Notes under the pieces: generated by a model
Told to the model about the DNA's origin: nothing
What the model saw: only the letters and a program-made list of their open reading frames with translations
Database searches by the model: none
Position numbers and translations under genes: made by a program
Assembly: GCF_032362555.1 (NCBI RefSeq)
Contig: NC_083506.1
Span: forward strand, 2,217,501-2,281,500
DNA length: 64,000 nucleotides
Direction: 5' to 3'
Origin: Amyelois transitella
Taxonomy: Eukaryota; Arthropoda; Insecta; Lepidoptera; Pyralidae
Part shown: in pieces, positions 32,990 through 46,700 of the stretch
How positions within the stretch are numbered: the stretch's first letter is position 1
Layout: every line of letters starts with the position of its first letter

Positions 32990-35900
32990 TCAGTCTGAAA
33001 TCGTCAAATTGTTTGTCTTCTCATGCACTTTCATATGTCTCTTCAATGTTCCTCTTTGGCTAAAGCTCTGATTACATTCTATACACTTGTGTGGTCTCTC
33101 TCCTGTGTGGGTCAAATGGTGATCATTCAACCTCCTTCGAGATATGAAACTTTTTGGACAATAAGTGCAAGCATACGGCCTTTCACCTGAATGCGTCCTC
33201 CTATGTTCGGTGAAAGTCCCTTGGGTCCTAAATGCTTTCTGGCAAATCTCACATGTGTACAATTTTTTGCCTTCATGTATAAGTAAATGCTGGATCAAAT
33301 TGTATTTTTGCGTAAAAGGGTAGTTGCACATATCGCATATGTACCTGCGACACGAATGCTTCCTAAAGACATGGTTTGCAAGGCTTGCGTTACTGTAAAA
33401 TTTCTGGCCACAACGTTCACATGTATAATCTCGTTCCCTATTTTCTTTGTGTGTTTTCAGATGGCGCTGCAATTTAAAATGAATATGATTACGTACTGAT
33501 TAATTTGTAACACTTAATAGTCATATATTTAATTCTAACACTAGACAAGCCAATTCTGGTGGTCTATTGACTAAGCTTGTTAAGTTTCTAACATCAGATC
33601 TTTCTATCACTTTGTTTATTTAAAATTATAAAAAGAGATATTAAGACATACTTTGCCAACATTCGTGATTAAGAGAGCTGGTCAAAGCAATTATTAATTC
33701 AAAAAAGCACCTTTAAAGCTGATTTGTCGCGGTAATTTTTTCCACAAACGTCACACACGTGTATCTTTTGCGGTATATCACTGTGACTCTTCACATGCAG
33801 CTTTAACGAGTCTTGACTCATGAATATTTTGCCGCATGTATTGCATTGTAGTGACTTTAAGCTAACAAGGGTGTGTGTGTTTACATTGTGCCTTTTCAGT
33901 CCATTAGACGAGGCAAATGTTTTATTGCATAGCAGACAGTGAACAGGCGCCTGTAAAAAAGAAATACGAAAACATTAGACGGCCTCTGTGGCGCAGCGGT
34001 AGTACGCCTGTCTGTGACACCGGAGGTCCCGGTTTCGAATCCCGGCCGGGGCGTGATGAGAAAAGAACTTTTTCTGATTGGCCTGGGTCTTGGATGTATC
34101 TATTATATATGTTTTGTATCTATATAAGTATTTATTATAAAATATAGTATCGTTGAGTTAGCATCTCGTAACACAAGTCTCGAACTTACTTCGAGGCTAA
34201 CTCAATCTGTGTAGTTTGTCCTGTATATTATATTTATTTATTAGAATAAGAAGCAATGTGTTGAGTGGGGCAATTCAATCTGAGCATAATCCATAAAAAC
34301 CAATGCTATATTAAAGGTGGTAAGGTTTTATGTGCCTGACTGTACATTTACATACACAAATACTAGCTTTTGCCCGCGTAAATATAGTGCCACCTATAAA
34401 AAATACAGGTTTTCCCAAATTTCATGGGAATTTTAGTTTTTTATCGGGATAAAAAGTACCCTAACGAAACTAAAACCACTTACGATTTTGCCTGCATGCT
34501 CCAATTTATGCTTTTTACCGCCTTCTTTTGTTTTGGATCTCTTTTTTCGTTTTAGCAATTTTTTTGTATATCTGTAACAGATACCATAGATAATTTTAAT
34601 TTTCTCAAACATTAATTTAGTATGAATGGACCAGCAAAGTCATTCTCTCGAGTTTCGAGTACCTATATTACTATGGCAAGTGGAAATATGTGGCCTCTGC
34701 CTATCCCTCAGGCGGAGGTGTGATTTAATGTGCGTATGTGTCGTCGCCCGATTATTCTATTGGCCGTATTGTATCGTCTTATGCCCGGGCACATTGAAAC
34801 GGCACCACTTCCTGATTTGGCCTGACATATCAAAATTTCAATCAAAAGTTGAGAAGAATAATATTTTAGTCTATATTCCTATTTTACAATTCAACACTGG
34901 GCAGATCGTGAATTGGCGCTAGGATGTCAATAAGAATACATATTTTATTTTTATCGACTTCTTATCGAAAACTATTAGGTACTTTGAAGAACCGTCATCA
35001 TTTATTCACTGCCAGGCCACGACATATGTATGACAGTATGTATATAATTATGCGCTAACCTGTCATTTAATTTTCCTTTATTGTTTATGTCATTCTTCAA
35101 GGGTTTTGAATCCTCTGATATATCTGAAACATGATGATAGGAAAGTTAAAAGGTAGCATAAAATGAAACTGCATACTAGCTGGCAGCTTACAGCCTCTGA
35201 TATGACATGCACCTTTGCTACCAAGTCAAGTTTTGGTCTAATCTGTCATAAATCGTGTTGCTAGTCTCAGTAGAATAATATCTGCCATTTTGTATTCCAT
35301 TAAGACTATCAATAATTATTAATATTAGCTATTATTTTGTTAAAAGACTTCATTCCTATGCTATTATGACTTAAGTAGCAATATAAATCAGAAGGTTTTT
35401 ACTAAGGAAGTGCAAAATTTTCTACACATCTAGTTTTAATTAAATATTTTAAGTAATTTTAGGTACAGTGTAGCTCCCGGCACTAATAGAAAAATAATAG
35501 GGCCACTCCATCTGTTTCCCATGGATGTCGTAAAAAGCGACTAAGTGATAGGCTTATTAACTTGGGATTCTTCTTTTAGGTGATGGGCTAGCAACCTGTC
35601 ACTATTCAAATCTCAATTCTATCATCAAGCCAAACAGCTGTACATGGGTTACCAGTCTTTCAAGACTGTTGGCTCTGTCTACCCTGCAAGAGATATAGAT
35701 GTGATTATATGTATGTAATTTTATAAGGCGATGGGATAAAATGAAAGGTGCCAACCATCACAAAAGAAATTATCATTGTAATCCTCTTCCTTTACAGTTC
35801 CATGATCACATTCATGCTTGAAGGGACTTATTATATTTATTTCAATCTTCACATTCCCACATTTCCTCTCCAATAGAGAGTTTTGGGACAGAATACACAT

Positions 35901-36607
35901 TTTTTTGAATTGCGAGAATTGGATGAGGAGTTCATGACATGATTTACAAATACTTTTTGGTAGATCATCATCTTTTTGCACCTGTAAAACAGACTTAAGG
36001 GTAGTTTTTATTGTTACACAAAATTAGACTGTCAATTTGAGATATGCATGCACAAAAAAAAGGTGGTACTATTTTTTTTATTTAGAATATCAGTCTGTAT
36101 AAGTTGTGGACTAATCATATTGACCAGATCAGGATATCTCCAGCCTTCAACTTCTATGAGGTAGGTAAGAGTACATATGTAACAGTCGATGTAAAAAAAA
36201 AACTTTATTCTGATAGACACTCTAGTGCATACTATACGATTAGCCCAGTGATGAGCTTGGAAAATGGGAATTACGACAAAATAATACTTCCGTCAATCTG
36301 CCCAACTTTTGATTGGGCGCATCTTTATATGGCCAGATCACGGAGTGGCACCGTATCTAAATGGGCCCGGGCTAAAATATCAATCAATCAATTTATTTAT
36401 TGCATCCTTAATGTACAGTATACAGGTCATCGTTTACAAAGTTTGTATCTAGGGTTTGACTATAAAATTTTGCTTTAATTTCCAAGGGATATTTACCTCC
36501 ACAGATGTACAGAAACTGTATTGTTCTACAGATATATTGTCGAAGAGTGAAAACGTAAAAGGTCCTTCTGCGCCTAAACAAGCACGGCATAACTTCAAAC
36601 TAGCCAT
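32990..36607 (-). CDS. ZAD/C2H2 zinc-finger transcription factor 2
   Basis: This second ZAD-ZNF protein has 401 residues. Six exons were placed: 36497-36607, 35756-35981, 35060-35123, 34484-34571, 33711-33950 and 32990-33466. Exon 1 begins MASLKLCRACLGAEGPF and ends FCTSVE in phase 0, the same structure as in gene 1 (YCTSVK). Exon 2 supplies the second cysteine pair (SICKSCHELL). A linker contains the basic cluster KKLLKRKKRSKTKEGGKKHK, a likely nuclear localisation signal. Eight C2H2 fingers follow, from VHCLLCNKTFASSNGLKRHN to HKCIECNQSFSQRGTLKRHM. The last two pairs use TGE/SGERP linkers. It is in tandem with gene 1 on the same strand and probably arose by duplication. A tRNA-derived SINE sits in its fourth intron and a family A copy in its second. 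The BEL/Pao element lies about 455 bases upstream of its start codon. Confidence 0.9.
33974..34250 (+). repeat. tRNA-derived SINE
   Basis: The head 33981-34053 is tRNA-like. It has an A-box-like TGGCGCAGCGGTAGTACG and a B-box-like GGTTTCGAATCC, but its acceptor stem does not pair well. A non-tRNA body follows (TCTCGAACTTACTTCGAGGC), then a TA-rich tail after TTTGTCCTGTATATT. Body fragments recur at 16041-16175 and near 45355-45400. Confidence 0.85.
34366..34465 (+). repeat. Family C-like fragment
   Basis: It starts CTAGCTTTTGCCCGCGTAAA and contains CCCAAATTTCATGGGAATTT. It is a short, diverged RTE-type 3' end. Confidence 0.5.
35466..35718 (+). repeat. Family A retroposon, full length
   Basis: The copy runs from a slightly eroded head (GTGTAGCTCCCGGCACTAAT) to CCCTGCAAGAGATATAGATG and ATGTATG. 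A 9-base flanking repeat GTAATTTTA is visible on both sides. Confidence 0.75.
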
Positions 36608-37062
36608 TACTTTATTAATAAATTACAGTTAATTATCGATAATATAGATGGTAAACAATAATATTAAATTACTATGTACTTTGATCAACATTATGTACAA
36701 AACAAACAACTACGTATTTAATATTTTTAAGTTATAAAAAATGTTTGATTCAGTTTTTAGAAACAAACAAAAACAAGCCTGCCCCTTACAGAATGACATT
36801 GACGTAATTGGCTAATTGGTAATGACAATGACATATCTAGTGTAAAAAATGAATGATTCACGCACACGTAGATTTTTCATGTCTACATTGTCCGGAATTC
36901 ACGTTAGACCAAAAATTATATAGCAAGATAATCTCAATCAACTCTTTTGGGAAACCAGTGAAATAAGCATGTAAAAATATTTCGCCCATAAAAGTCCTGA
37001 CTTCACCTCCATTTTAAAGCCGTTCCTTGAACCTACAGTGTAAAGATATGAATAAAGGGGAG
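36608..37062. promoter_or_regulatory. 5' flank of zinc-finger gene 2, up to the LTR element
   Basis: This is AT-rich DNA between the start codon at 36607 and the BEL/Pao insertion. It should hold the promoter and 5' UTR of zinc-finger gene 2. I see no distinct motif and no other gene. Confidence 0.35.
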
Positions 37063-37238
37063 TGTTGTGAACTATTTATATGACAACCTTTTTTGTAAAC
37101 CTAATGTTTTCTTTTATATTTTGATTTCTGTCACTAATGTCAATAAAGTTACCAATTCGACTGTTCACAAGTTTATCATTTTTCATTATAATATCCAATT
37201 TTACTTAATCTAATCATACAGTCCACCTTTTCACAACA
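37063..37238 (+). repeat. 5' LTR of the BEL/Pao element
   Basis: It starts TGTTGTGAA and ends TTCACAACA, a perfect 9-base terminal inverted repeat. It is about 97% identical by eye to the 3' LTR. Confidence 0.93.
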
Positions 37239-40200
37239 TTTTTTGGTCCTTCGAGCCGTAGTTTTTGAATCAATTCGTATTTTCACCATGATCACTCGTA
37301 GTACGAGTAAAAAACATTTGCCCATCAACCCTTCCTCACCTCATCCATTGCCCCCCACAATAGACGTAGTACCCATTAGTTCTTAAAGCCAATGCAACAG
37401 CAAAGTTGACCCGGTCGGAAGCATGCGATCAGCACAAACTGCGTCAGGCCAATCATCTTCGTCGGCTGTAGCACGGAAAGCGGCTGCGGTAGCGGATTTC
37501 AAACGTCGCCGCTACGAAAGGGAGAGGGAACTCGCCAAACAGTTAGCAGAAGTGGAGGAGGCACAACTAGAAGCAGATTTGAAGCAAATAGAAGCGGAAG
37601 AGTCTCGGAGAGGAAGTGTTTTAAGCAACAAAAGTAACAGTCGAACGCGTGATTGGGTAACTTCTCAATTTAATAATTTTAATGTAGGTTTTGAGGATCT
37701 TTGCCCGGAAATAGCCCCGGAAGCACTTCAAGATACCTCACAAAATAATAATCCTACTGATATTTTACTAAAGGCGGTTGCCAATACGGCCGCCGCTGCA
37801 AAAGCAATTGCAACCAGTCAAGAAAAACAGTGTAAAACAAATTTAATACCATTTTATGGTAATTGTCTTGACTGGACTCAGTTTAAACGTATTTATAATT
37901 TAACAAAGCCTTATTTTACAAATGCAGAGAACATTAACCGACTGCAGCACGCCATCAGAGGCCCGGCACGTGAAGCTGTGGCATCGATCTTAGTTTGCGG
38001 TGAAGACCCTGAATTAATCGTCGCAGCTCTCGAAGAGAACTTTGCACGGCCGGAGGTGGTGGTTCTCAAGGAAACAGCGGCATTAAAAAGTCTACCGCGT
38101 CTGGGTAACGATTTAAAGGAATTAGGAAATCTCGCCAATCGAGTACGTAATGCAGTTTCCAATATTAAATTATTGAACCAAGTAGAATATCTGTATGCTC
38201 CCGAATTATTCCATGCTATTTTGGGAAAACTAAACCCTGTCATGAAACTTAGGTGGTCAGATTTCGCTGCCCAAGAACAAACAAGTAAACCGAAACTAGA
38301 GGTTTTATCTCAATTTTTAGTTAAAGAATATCAACAGTTTACCAAGTTCAGTTTGTCTCCCGAGTTAGTTCTAGCTCAACCGACATTTTTCCAAAAAGAT
38401 TCTAAACGAGAAAATATTCATGTTGCATCCGATAGTAAGACGTCAAATCTAAAAAAAATAGAATGTGTTTATTGTAAAAAAGCACATAACATAAAGTCCT
38501 GTTCTGATTTCAAGTCACTACTAGTTGAGGACAGATGGCGTTGGCTTCGAGAGGCAAGAGTATGTTACAGGTGTTTGAAATCGAATCGTCATTTATGGAA
38601 AACTTGTAACACCCCTTGTTGTGGTATCGACGGTTGTAAATTTCGGCACAATCCGTTATTACACGGAATGACGTACATTCAGCCCCAAAGAAATGTGCAA
38701 TCCACAAGTCAATCTGATTCCAATTCTTCAGTTACTGTTTGGAATATAATGCAACGAATTAATAATAATTCTAAACTACCTCAATGCTCAAGAGCCCTCC
38801 TAAAAATTGTTCCAGTGACTGTAACGGGCCCTGCCGGCAGCCGTGACGTCTATGCTCTTCTTGATGACGGAAGTACTGCGACGATAATTGAAGCTGACAT
38901 AGCCACGGCTATAGGTGCCACAGGACCCACACAAAACATCACCGTGAATGGTATAGGTGGACTCAGCACAAACAAAACCATTTCATTTGTTGATTTTAAA
39001 ATTAAAGGCAGGTACACACATGACACATTTCTAATAAAAAATGCAAGAGCTATGTCAGGTTTATCTCTGAGTCCACAGACACTTCATAGAGACAATATTG
39101 CATCTTATGAACATTTAGTTGACTTACTCGACATTTTGCCATATGAAGGTGCTATTGCAACGCCCTCCATTCTTATAGGTGCTGAACACTGGTATTTGTC
39201 AATTACGCGGGAGATTCGTAAGGGCAAACATAATGAACCAGTAGCTTGTTTGACAGCTTTGGGATGGACGTTGTACGGCGTAGCGTTGAGTGAAACAAAA
39301 CTAGTCGAATTTGTTAACAATTTATCTTGGTCAACAAAGTCTAGCAAAAACGAAGAATTAGATTTCATTATCAAAAATCAATACAAATTAGATTCTATCG
39401 GTATTTCAAAACAAGACACTATACATAGTAAGCAAGATATACGTGCAATACATATTTTGGAAAAGACTGCGAAACGCTTGCCTTCCGGACGGTTTGAGGT
39501 AGGTTTACCTTGGCGTGATGACATTCTTAATGTACCTGATAGTTACCCACAAGCGTTGTCACGTTTCCTATCTTTAGAGAAGCGAATGCAGCGTAGCACA
39601 ACCTTTTCAATGGCGTATGAAACATTCATCAACAATATGTTAACAAAAGAGTATGCTGAAGAGTGTGATCCTGATTCTTATCATAAACAATATAAGAGTC
39701 AAGACGTACGAGTAGATCCATCCATCAAGTTTTACTTACCACACTTCGGTATTTACCACCCACAAAAACATAAATTACGCGTTGTGCTCGATGCAGCCGC
39801 TAAGAGTGAAGGAATCAACTTAAACAGTTTACTTATTCCTGGGCCTGACTTGTTAAAATCTTTATTAAATATTTTATTTCGTTTCCGTGAAGGACGAATA
39901 GCATTAATTGCTGACATAAAAGAGATGTTTTCTCAAATTCGCGTAAGAAAAAAAGACAGAGATGCGCTGCGTTTTTTGTGGAAACCATCTTCATCTGATT
40001 CTAGTTCACAATTAACAATCAAAGAATATCGAATGTCAACCGTAATATTTGGTGCTTCTTGTTCACCTTTTATTGCACAATTTGTTAAGAACAAGAATGC
40101 TAAATCTTTCGCGGAGAAGTATCCTAAAGCTGTAGATGCCATTTTATACGATCATTACATGGACGATTATGTCGGTTCATTAGATTCTATAACTGAAGCA

Positions 40201-42764
40201 GCACAACTTGCTCATGATATCGTAAATATTCACAGCGCGGCTTGCATGGAGATGCGAGGATGGACATCCAATGATCGCGCAGCCTTAAATATGGTAAATA
40301 CAAATTTACAAGCTGCTCAGATGTTGGATGTTAATTCGAGTGTTTCTTGTGATGTCAAAGTATTAGGCGTAGAGTGGAATCCTAGCGTAGACCAATTAGG
40401 TTTTAGAGATCCAGGTTTCTGCTTCCCAATCACTTTGACAAAACGCGAAGTTCTTTCTATGCTGATGAAAGTATATGACCCCTTAGGGTTGCTTGGTCCT
40501 ATTGTAGTAAAAGGACGCATATTATTTCAACAAACTTGGAGATCTGGTATTGATTGGGATACTTATCTTCCTACCTCCGAGGTCAATAAATGGACCGCCT
40601 GGTATCGGGAGCTTACCAACGCAGTAACTATTAAGATACCACGTTGGTACGCCTCCGCTGAAGGTTCTGAGCCACTTCAGAGAGATCTTCATATCTTTGT
40701 TGATGCCAGTGAGCAAGCTTACGCTTGTGTAGCATATTGGAGATTTAAATACAAAAACGAAACCATTAAAGTAGCTTTGATATGTAGTAAGGCCCGCGTT
40801 TCACCATTAAAGCCGACATCTATTCCAAGACTTGAGTTGCAAGCTGCTTTAATAGGTTCCCGTCTCGCTTTAGCTATCCAGGAAGGTCATCGCAAAAAAC
40901 CTGACAACATTTATTACTGGACAGATTCGATGATCGTTCTTGGATGGCTGCGAAGTGACGCACGCTCATTCAAACCGTTCGTAGCCCACCGCGTCGCGGA
41001 AATTTGTGAGAACTCTAACATAGAGAACTGGCAGTGGGTACCGAGCGAGTTCAACGTAGCGGATGATATAACACGTTCGGAACATATTAATTTTGATTCT
41101 AGTCATAGATGGTTTACTGGACCATCATTTTTACTTGACTCACCAGAGAATTGGCCTTCAAAGCCAACCAAATTTCCTCCAAATTCTAGTGAACTTAAAT
41201 CACAACCTGCTGAATCAATTGCAGTTGTCGCTTTAATATCATTACCACAACCAGTTACAGCAGATATCAATCGTTTTAGCAACTGGTTACGTTTATTACG
41301 TGCTACAGCACGAGCTCACCAAGCTGCAGAATATTTTAGAAATTTTTTGGCTTGCCGGCAAAATTCCAAAATTACAAAAGTTCTGCGATTTTCTTCAGCC
41401 ACAACTACCGCTTTGCCACCTTTAACTGCAGATCATATAAAAGCCGCAGAAAGGCACATTTTGCAACGCGCTCAAATGGATTGTTTTGCTGAAGAACTAT
41501 ATGCTATTTCCAATTCGCTGCCGCTGACACGTCGCAGTCGCTTGAAGAAAATGTCGCCTGTGTTGAAAGGACGATTACTTCATATGTCCGGTAGAATCAA
41601 AGCCGCTGAAGGCATTGACCCTGAAACTCGTTCTCCAGTTTTACTCGATGGTCATCACCCTGCAGTACGCTTATTGATCCAGTCTTATCATGAAAAAGCC
41701 GTTCACGCAAATAATGCTCTGGTTATTAACGAAATTCGTCAGAGATTTTGGATTGTTGGACTTCGGAACACGATCAGATCTATTGTGAACAAATGTATTC
41801 TCTGCAGGATCAGAAAAGCTCAACCAATGAACCCAATAATGGGAGACCTTCCACCACAAAGGCTCGCACATCATCAGCGACCTTTTACTTACACTGGTAT
41901 TGACTACTTTGGACCCATCACTGTTACCATAGGACGTCGTCACGAAAAGCGCTATGTAGCACTTCTTACTTGTCTTACATGCAGAGCGCTTCACCTTGAA
42001 ATAGTTCACAGCCTATCATCAGACTCAGCAATAATGGCTTTAAGGAGGTTTATAGCACGTCGCGGAGTGCCTCATACTATTTTTTCGGACAACGGAACTG
42101 CCTTTGTTGGCGCTAACCGAATATTACAAGAGTTCTATTCGAACTCTGTTGAAGATTTTGCAGCCTCTAAAGGTATAAAATGGAGTTTTATTCCCGCTGC
42201 AGCACCAACGTTTGGCGGTTGTTGGGAAAGACTAGTACGCACTGTCAAAATTGCTTAAAATGCTACTTTAAAAGAAAGATCTCCCAAAAAAGAAACTTTT
42301 ATAACTTTATTAGCTGAAGCCGAAGCTATTGTGAATTCTCGACCGTTAGCCCATGTATCTACCGACCCTGATGATCCGACAACTCTAACTCCTTTTCATT
42401 TCCTAATAGGAACATCATCCGTAGAGTGCCTTCCGACTGCAACTTTTAATGAAAATACATTTGCGGGTCGCTCAGAGTGGAAAAAGGCCTTACAATTAGC
42501 GGACCATTTTTGGAACAGATGGGTGCGTGAAGTACTTCCTACATTGCAGCTACGAGAAAGAAACAAGGATGAACATATTGATATCGATGACGTTGTAATA
42601 ATAGCAGATGGTAATCTACCACGGAAGACATAGCCGCGTGGCCGCGTTACTAAAATCTATCCCGGTAGAGATGGGGTGGTCAGAGTGGTAGATGTGCAGA
42701 CATCAGGAGGTTTGCTCCGTCGTCCCGTCGTTAAATTGATTAAATTAATTTAAGGGCGGGAGGA

Positions 42765-42941
42765 TGTTGTGAACTATTTATATGACAACCTTTTTTGTAA
42801 ACCTAATGTTTTCTTTTATATTTTGATTTCTGTCACTAATGTCAATAAAGTTACCAATTCGACTGTTCACAAGTTTTATCATTTTTCATTTTAATATCTA
42901 ATTTTATTTAATTTTATCATACAGTCCACCTTTTCACAACA
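42765..42941 (+). repeat. 3' LTR of the BEL/Pao element
   Basis: It has the same TGTTGTGAA...TTCACAACA termini as the 5' LTR. It follows a purine-rich tract and is followed by the duplicated GGGAG. Confidence 0.93.
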
Positions 42942-43757
42942 GGGAGGATAGACGGAAACAACGAATAAACAATATATAAAAATTTATTTCATTATATCCA
43001 TCCACTCAATCTCACGATATAACATTTCAAGGGTAATACTGTGGACATTGTTTTGCTCTTCAATGGAATGTGTGACTTCCACCACCATAGATATAACTAA
43101 TATCATTAAACTTTACGAAGTTGATAAAATAAATAATTAACCAATCACCATTAAATTCATAATTATCCCTGTTTACTGTCTAACAGTGTATAAAAGTTAA
43201 AATCTTATATATCCTATTTACATCCACCATACATTATAACATTAAAAATAATAAAGATTCGTTTTAACTTTTGGATACGTCTTACGCGCAAAAAAGATTT
43301 GATTTCGAATCTAAGCTATTCTAGCTAAATTAATGATATTTTTTGTGATATAAAACTTGTGTTTTGACACAATTAAGGAAAACAATTTTTAAACTGTATC
43401 CTACTGTAGGGTATGGTTATTTGAGTATACAATACAATGTTCTTGCAACCGGTACCGGTGATGCTCAGCAAGATTATCAATCTCACTTGCGTTAGCATAC
43501 AACCTGCTTTGTTATGAATGGAGAAACCCATTATTTTGACTAATCGCAAAGTAATCAAATTCGTACCTTAATTTTCGATGCAATACGGTTGCTACAAGTA
43601 TCAGCAACCACATTTCAAAGTGAATTGAAGCTTTGAAGTCTTATGACAAACATCGATAAATTTGTACTCGATCAATGGTTACATCCCTAAACATACAGTT
43701 GGCGATCTATGGAATGATCCTTATATTGAGTGTTATTTAAGCTTGCGTTATGTCGTA
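42942..43757. other. Gap between the LTR element and the acyl-CoA oxidase 3' end
   Basis: The stretch is AT-rich. It holds the 3' UTR of the minus-strand oxidase gene at its right end. The short open frames show no recognisable domain. Confidence 0.45.
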
Positions 43758-46700
43758 TTACAGTTTTCCCTGCATGAAAGGCTTGAGATACTTGTGGAAG
43801 CTATCGTTGACGGGCTGCGCGTTGAGCGGACTCTTCAGAGCCTCTTCCATCAGTCTTTCATACACACGACCGTCGTACGAACCAAGTGCTGAATGTAGAA
43901 TCTGGAACATAGACGAACTCATTAGACATTTATATTAAAGTTAGACAAATACAGAGTCTGGTATGTGAAACCAACTCATCAATCTAAACAACTACCTAAT
44001 CGCGTTTTGCGTGCATCTAACACATTAATTTGGACTTAATCTCACATAATAATACCGTTTTGGAATTCGACTTATATTTTATTTAAAATACCAGCTATTG
44101 CGCGTGACTTCGTTCGCAACAAAAGTTCACTAAAAAGGGGTTAGCTTCTTCAGTGAACTTTTTGTACTATTGATAGGTATTTTTACTTTGTGCAATAAAG
44201 TATTTTAAAATGAGTTCCTAGTACTTTACAGATCTATCTTCTGAGACACAATGAGTCCCTAGTACTTTTCATTATATATCTATCAATTTAAACCAAAAAC
44301 TAGGGCATCGGTATTGAATAATCATATTATCACCTCATCTCTGAAGTCGAATGCATCAACAAGCCCCACAGCATTGGGGCGGAGTCTGGTCAGCAGGTCC
44401 TCGTACCAATTCTGAAGTTGCTCGATGTCTCTCTCCGATATTGACGTGAACTGTACAAGTGTAAGATACACATTAAATATATACAGGGTGACTTTTAATT
44501 CAACTGCATAAATTTAACTGTTAAGTGTACTCATCGATAAAGGATATTTAAAAACGTTAAAAGAAAAATATCGGTTCATATTTCAGAAAGTACGAAAAAA
44601 ATAAAAGTATCAAAATCCACGATTCTAAATACGTCATATCACCCCGGCCGGCGGAAAAGCGACGCGTAAGATTCAGAGGTCAACGACACAATTATTTCAG
44701 CTCAGCGATGTCGACAACTCTGTACTTTACTTGATTTTGATACTAGAAAAATAATTTATTTTTCAGACATTTATTTACATGTTTAGTTTTAATTTCTTTT
44801 TGTAGTATTGGTCTTTAATAAAGCGTGTGGCGTAGTTTTTGAGGGTTTTTTAAATGTGAAAATGATGACGTTTAATTTAAATAAAAATAGGCTCAGACAG
44901 CTCAGAAGCATGGGTATAGTCTATGTTTAAAAGGATGCAGTTGTTTTAAATGTCACCCTGTATATTTATAACTTAAATGATTTACAAACATACATCTATA
45001 TCAAGTCTTTATATCTTGTGGTTGTTAAGAAGAAATTGTATAATGCAATAAGGCCTTTTGTATATTACCTTAACATAAGCTTAGGATATATCTATTGTTA
45101 CAATTTTATGTGCAATAAAGAGTATTATTATTTCTATCTATATACGGGGTAGACAGAGCCGACGGTTTTAGACGTGACTATATGTATGTACCTATATCTA
45201 ATCCGAATGTGCTGGTTTCCTCACGACGTTTTCTCTCACCGTAAAAGCGTCAGTTACGACTAAAATAATTTACTTAAATCAGAAAAGAGTAAGTGGTATA
45301 TGAATAAATGACAATAAATGATTTAACCTGTGCCTCCCATCATGCATTTTGTACATTGTGTAATTTGTCCCGTATATATTTATTATTTATTTATTATCAT
45401 AACAGTTCGACCACCGACTATTGCATGTACAGTATTACTTTAAAAAAAAACAAACTCACTCTCAACAAGTCGCCGACTCTCTGTAACGCCCAATAGACCA
45501 CGTAAAGGTCTACCAACTGCAGCAAGACTGTTTTCAGCGCGGGAGTAACTTTGGACGCCAGTTTTTCAGTTTCAGAATAATACGTGGAGAGAAGTATAGC
45601 GCGGCAATGGGACTGAAATGAGAATTAAAATAAAAAATTAATTAATTAGTAAATCATATTTATTCACTGGAATAGGACCACTCCACATCTTACCCATGGA
45701 TGTCGTAAAAGGCGACTAAGAGAAAAGCCGCCTTCAAGAAGAATCTCAAGTTTGCTAACTTGATATTCTTATTTCTAGCCCATCGCCTAAAAGGGAAAAC
45801 CTAAGTTTAAAAGCCTATACCTTAGTCGGCTTTTACGACGTCCATAGGAAAGATATGCAGTGGGCCTATTCTAAAGTCCCGGAAACCACACAGCACAGAA
45901 ATACATTTTAAAACAAATTTATAGTCTTGAGAAAAACAAAATGAAATAACGGATATCACAATAAATTATGTTTGCTACTTAATTTTTTTTTAATAAGTAT
46001 ATTTTTTTTTCAATGTCTTAAGATATGGACTACAGATGGGTTGTTGCAAGTACATCAAAAGATAGTTATAATTAAATAATTTAGGTATACCTCCGAAGCG
46101 CTAGCGAGTTGGACCGAAGTCATGTTCCATGCGTCCTCATAACACAAGCCGGATTTCTGGCGTTTCTCGATGTTGGCCACGCACATACCGATTTTACTGA
46201 AAATTAAATTAATTCAAAATTTTAATAGCTAAAATTAAAATTTTGATTTTCCGCAGAAAATGGCATCAGCGTATGGACAAATATCCCAAATAATATTATA
46301 AATGCAATAAGCAAGTTTGTTTGTTGACTCTTCACGCGTTATCTATTTAACCAATCTATTTAAAATTTCGGGTACATACATATAATTAAGAACATAGAGA
46401 TACCTTTCATACATACATACATAAAAATCACGCCTCTTTCCCGGAGTGGTAGGCAGAGACTCTTTCCACTTGCCACGATCTCTGCATACTTCTTTCGCTT
46501 CATCCACATTCATAACTCTCTTCATGCAAGCTCGGCGGTTTCGGGTACTTTTTACCTGACGCTTTACCAGGACGTCCTTAATTTAATCAAGATACCTTTC
46601 ATTCCGTTAAAAAAATCTATAGTTCGGGATTTTCAAAAAACCTGCAATTCTTTTGTAGCTGGCGCTAAATTCGAGCGAGTGGGTGAATGCTAGTACTAAA

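Larger units (their letters stand above)
37063..42941 (+). mobile_element. BEL/Pao LTR retrotransposon, nearly whole
   Basis: The 5.9 kb element is bounded by LTRs of about 176 bp and a perfect 5 bp target duplication GGGAG (37058-37062 and 42942-42946). A TGG at 37244 may begin the tRNA primer site, and a purine-rich tract precedes the 3' LTR (42752-42764). A long gag-pol region opens with an ATG at 37423. Its parts in order are a gag domain, a CCHC-like knuckle region (CVYCKKAHNIKSC), an aspartic protease (LLDDGSTATII), reverse transcriptase (DHYMDDYVGS), RNase H (IFVDASEQAY) and integrase (GIDYFGPI, then FSDNGTAF). It is a fossil with about one or two breaks and otherwise looks intact. The LTRs differ at about five bases plus one indel, so the insertion is fairly young. 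Confidence 0.95.

Noticed and set aside
33981-34053. tRNA gene
   Set aside because: The A- and B-box-like blocks are present, but the acceptor stem does not pair and the sequence continues into a shared SINE body, so it is a SINE head.
36104-36478. A 124-residue plus-strand frame
   Set aside because: It lies antisense within an intron of ZAD-ZNF gene 2, with no recognisable domain or splice context.
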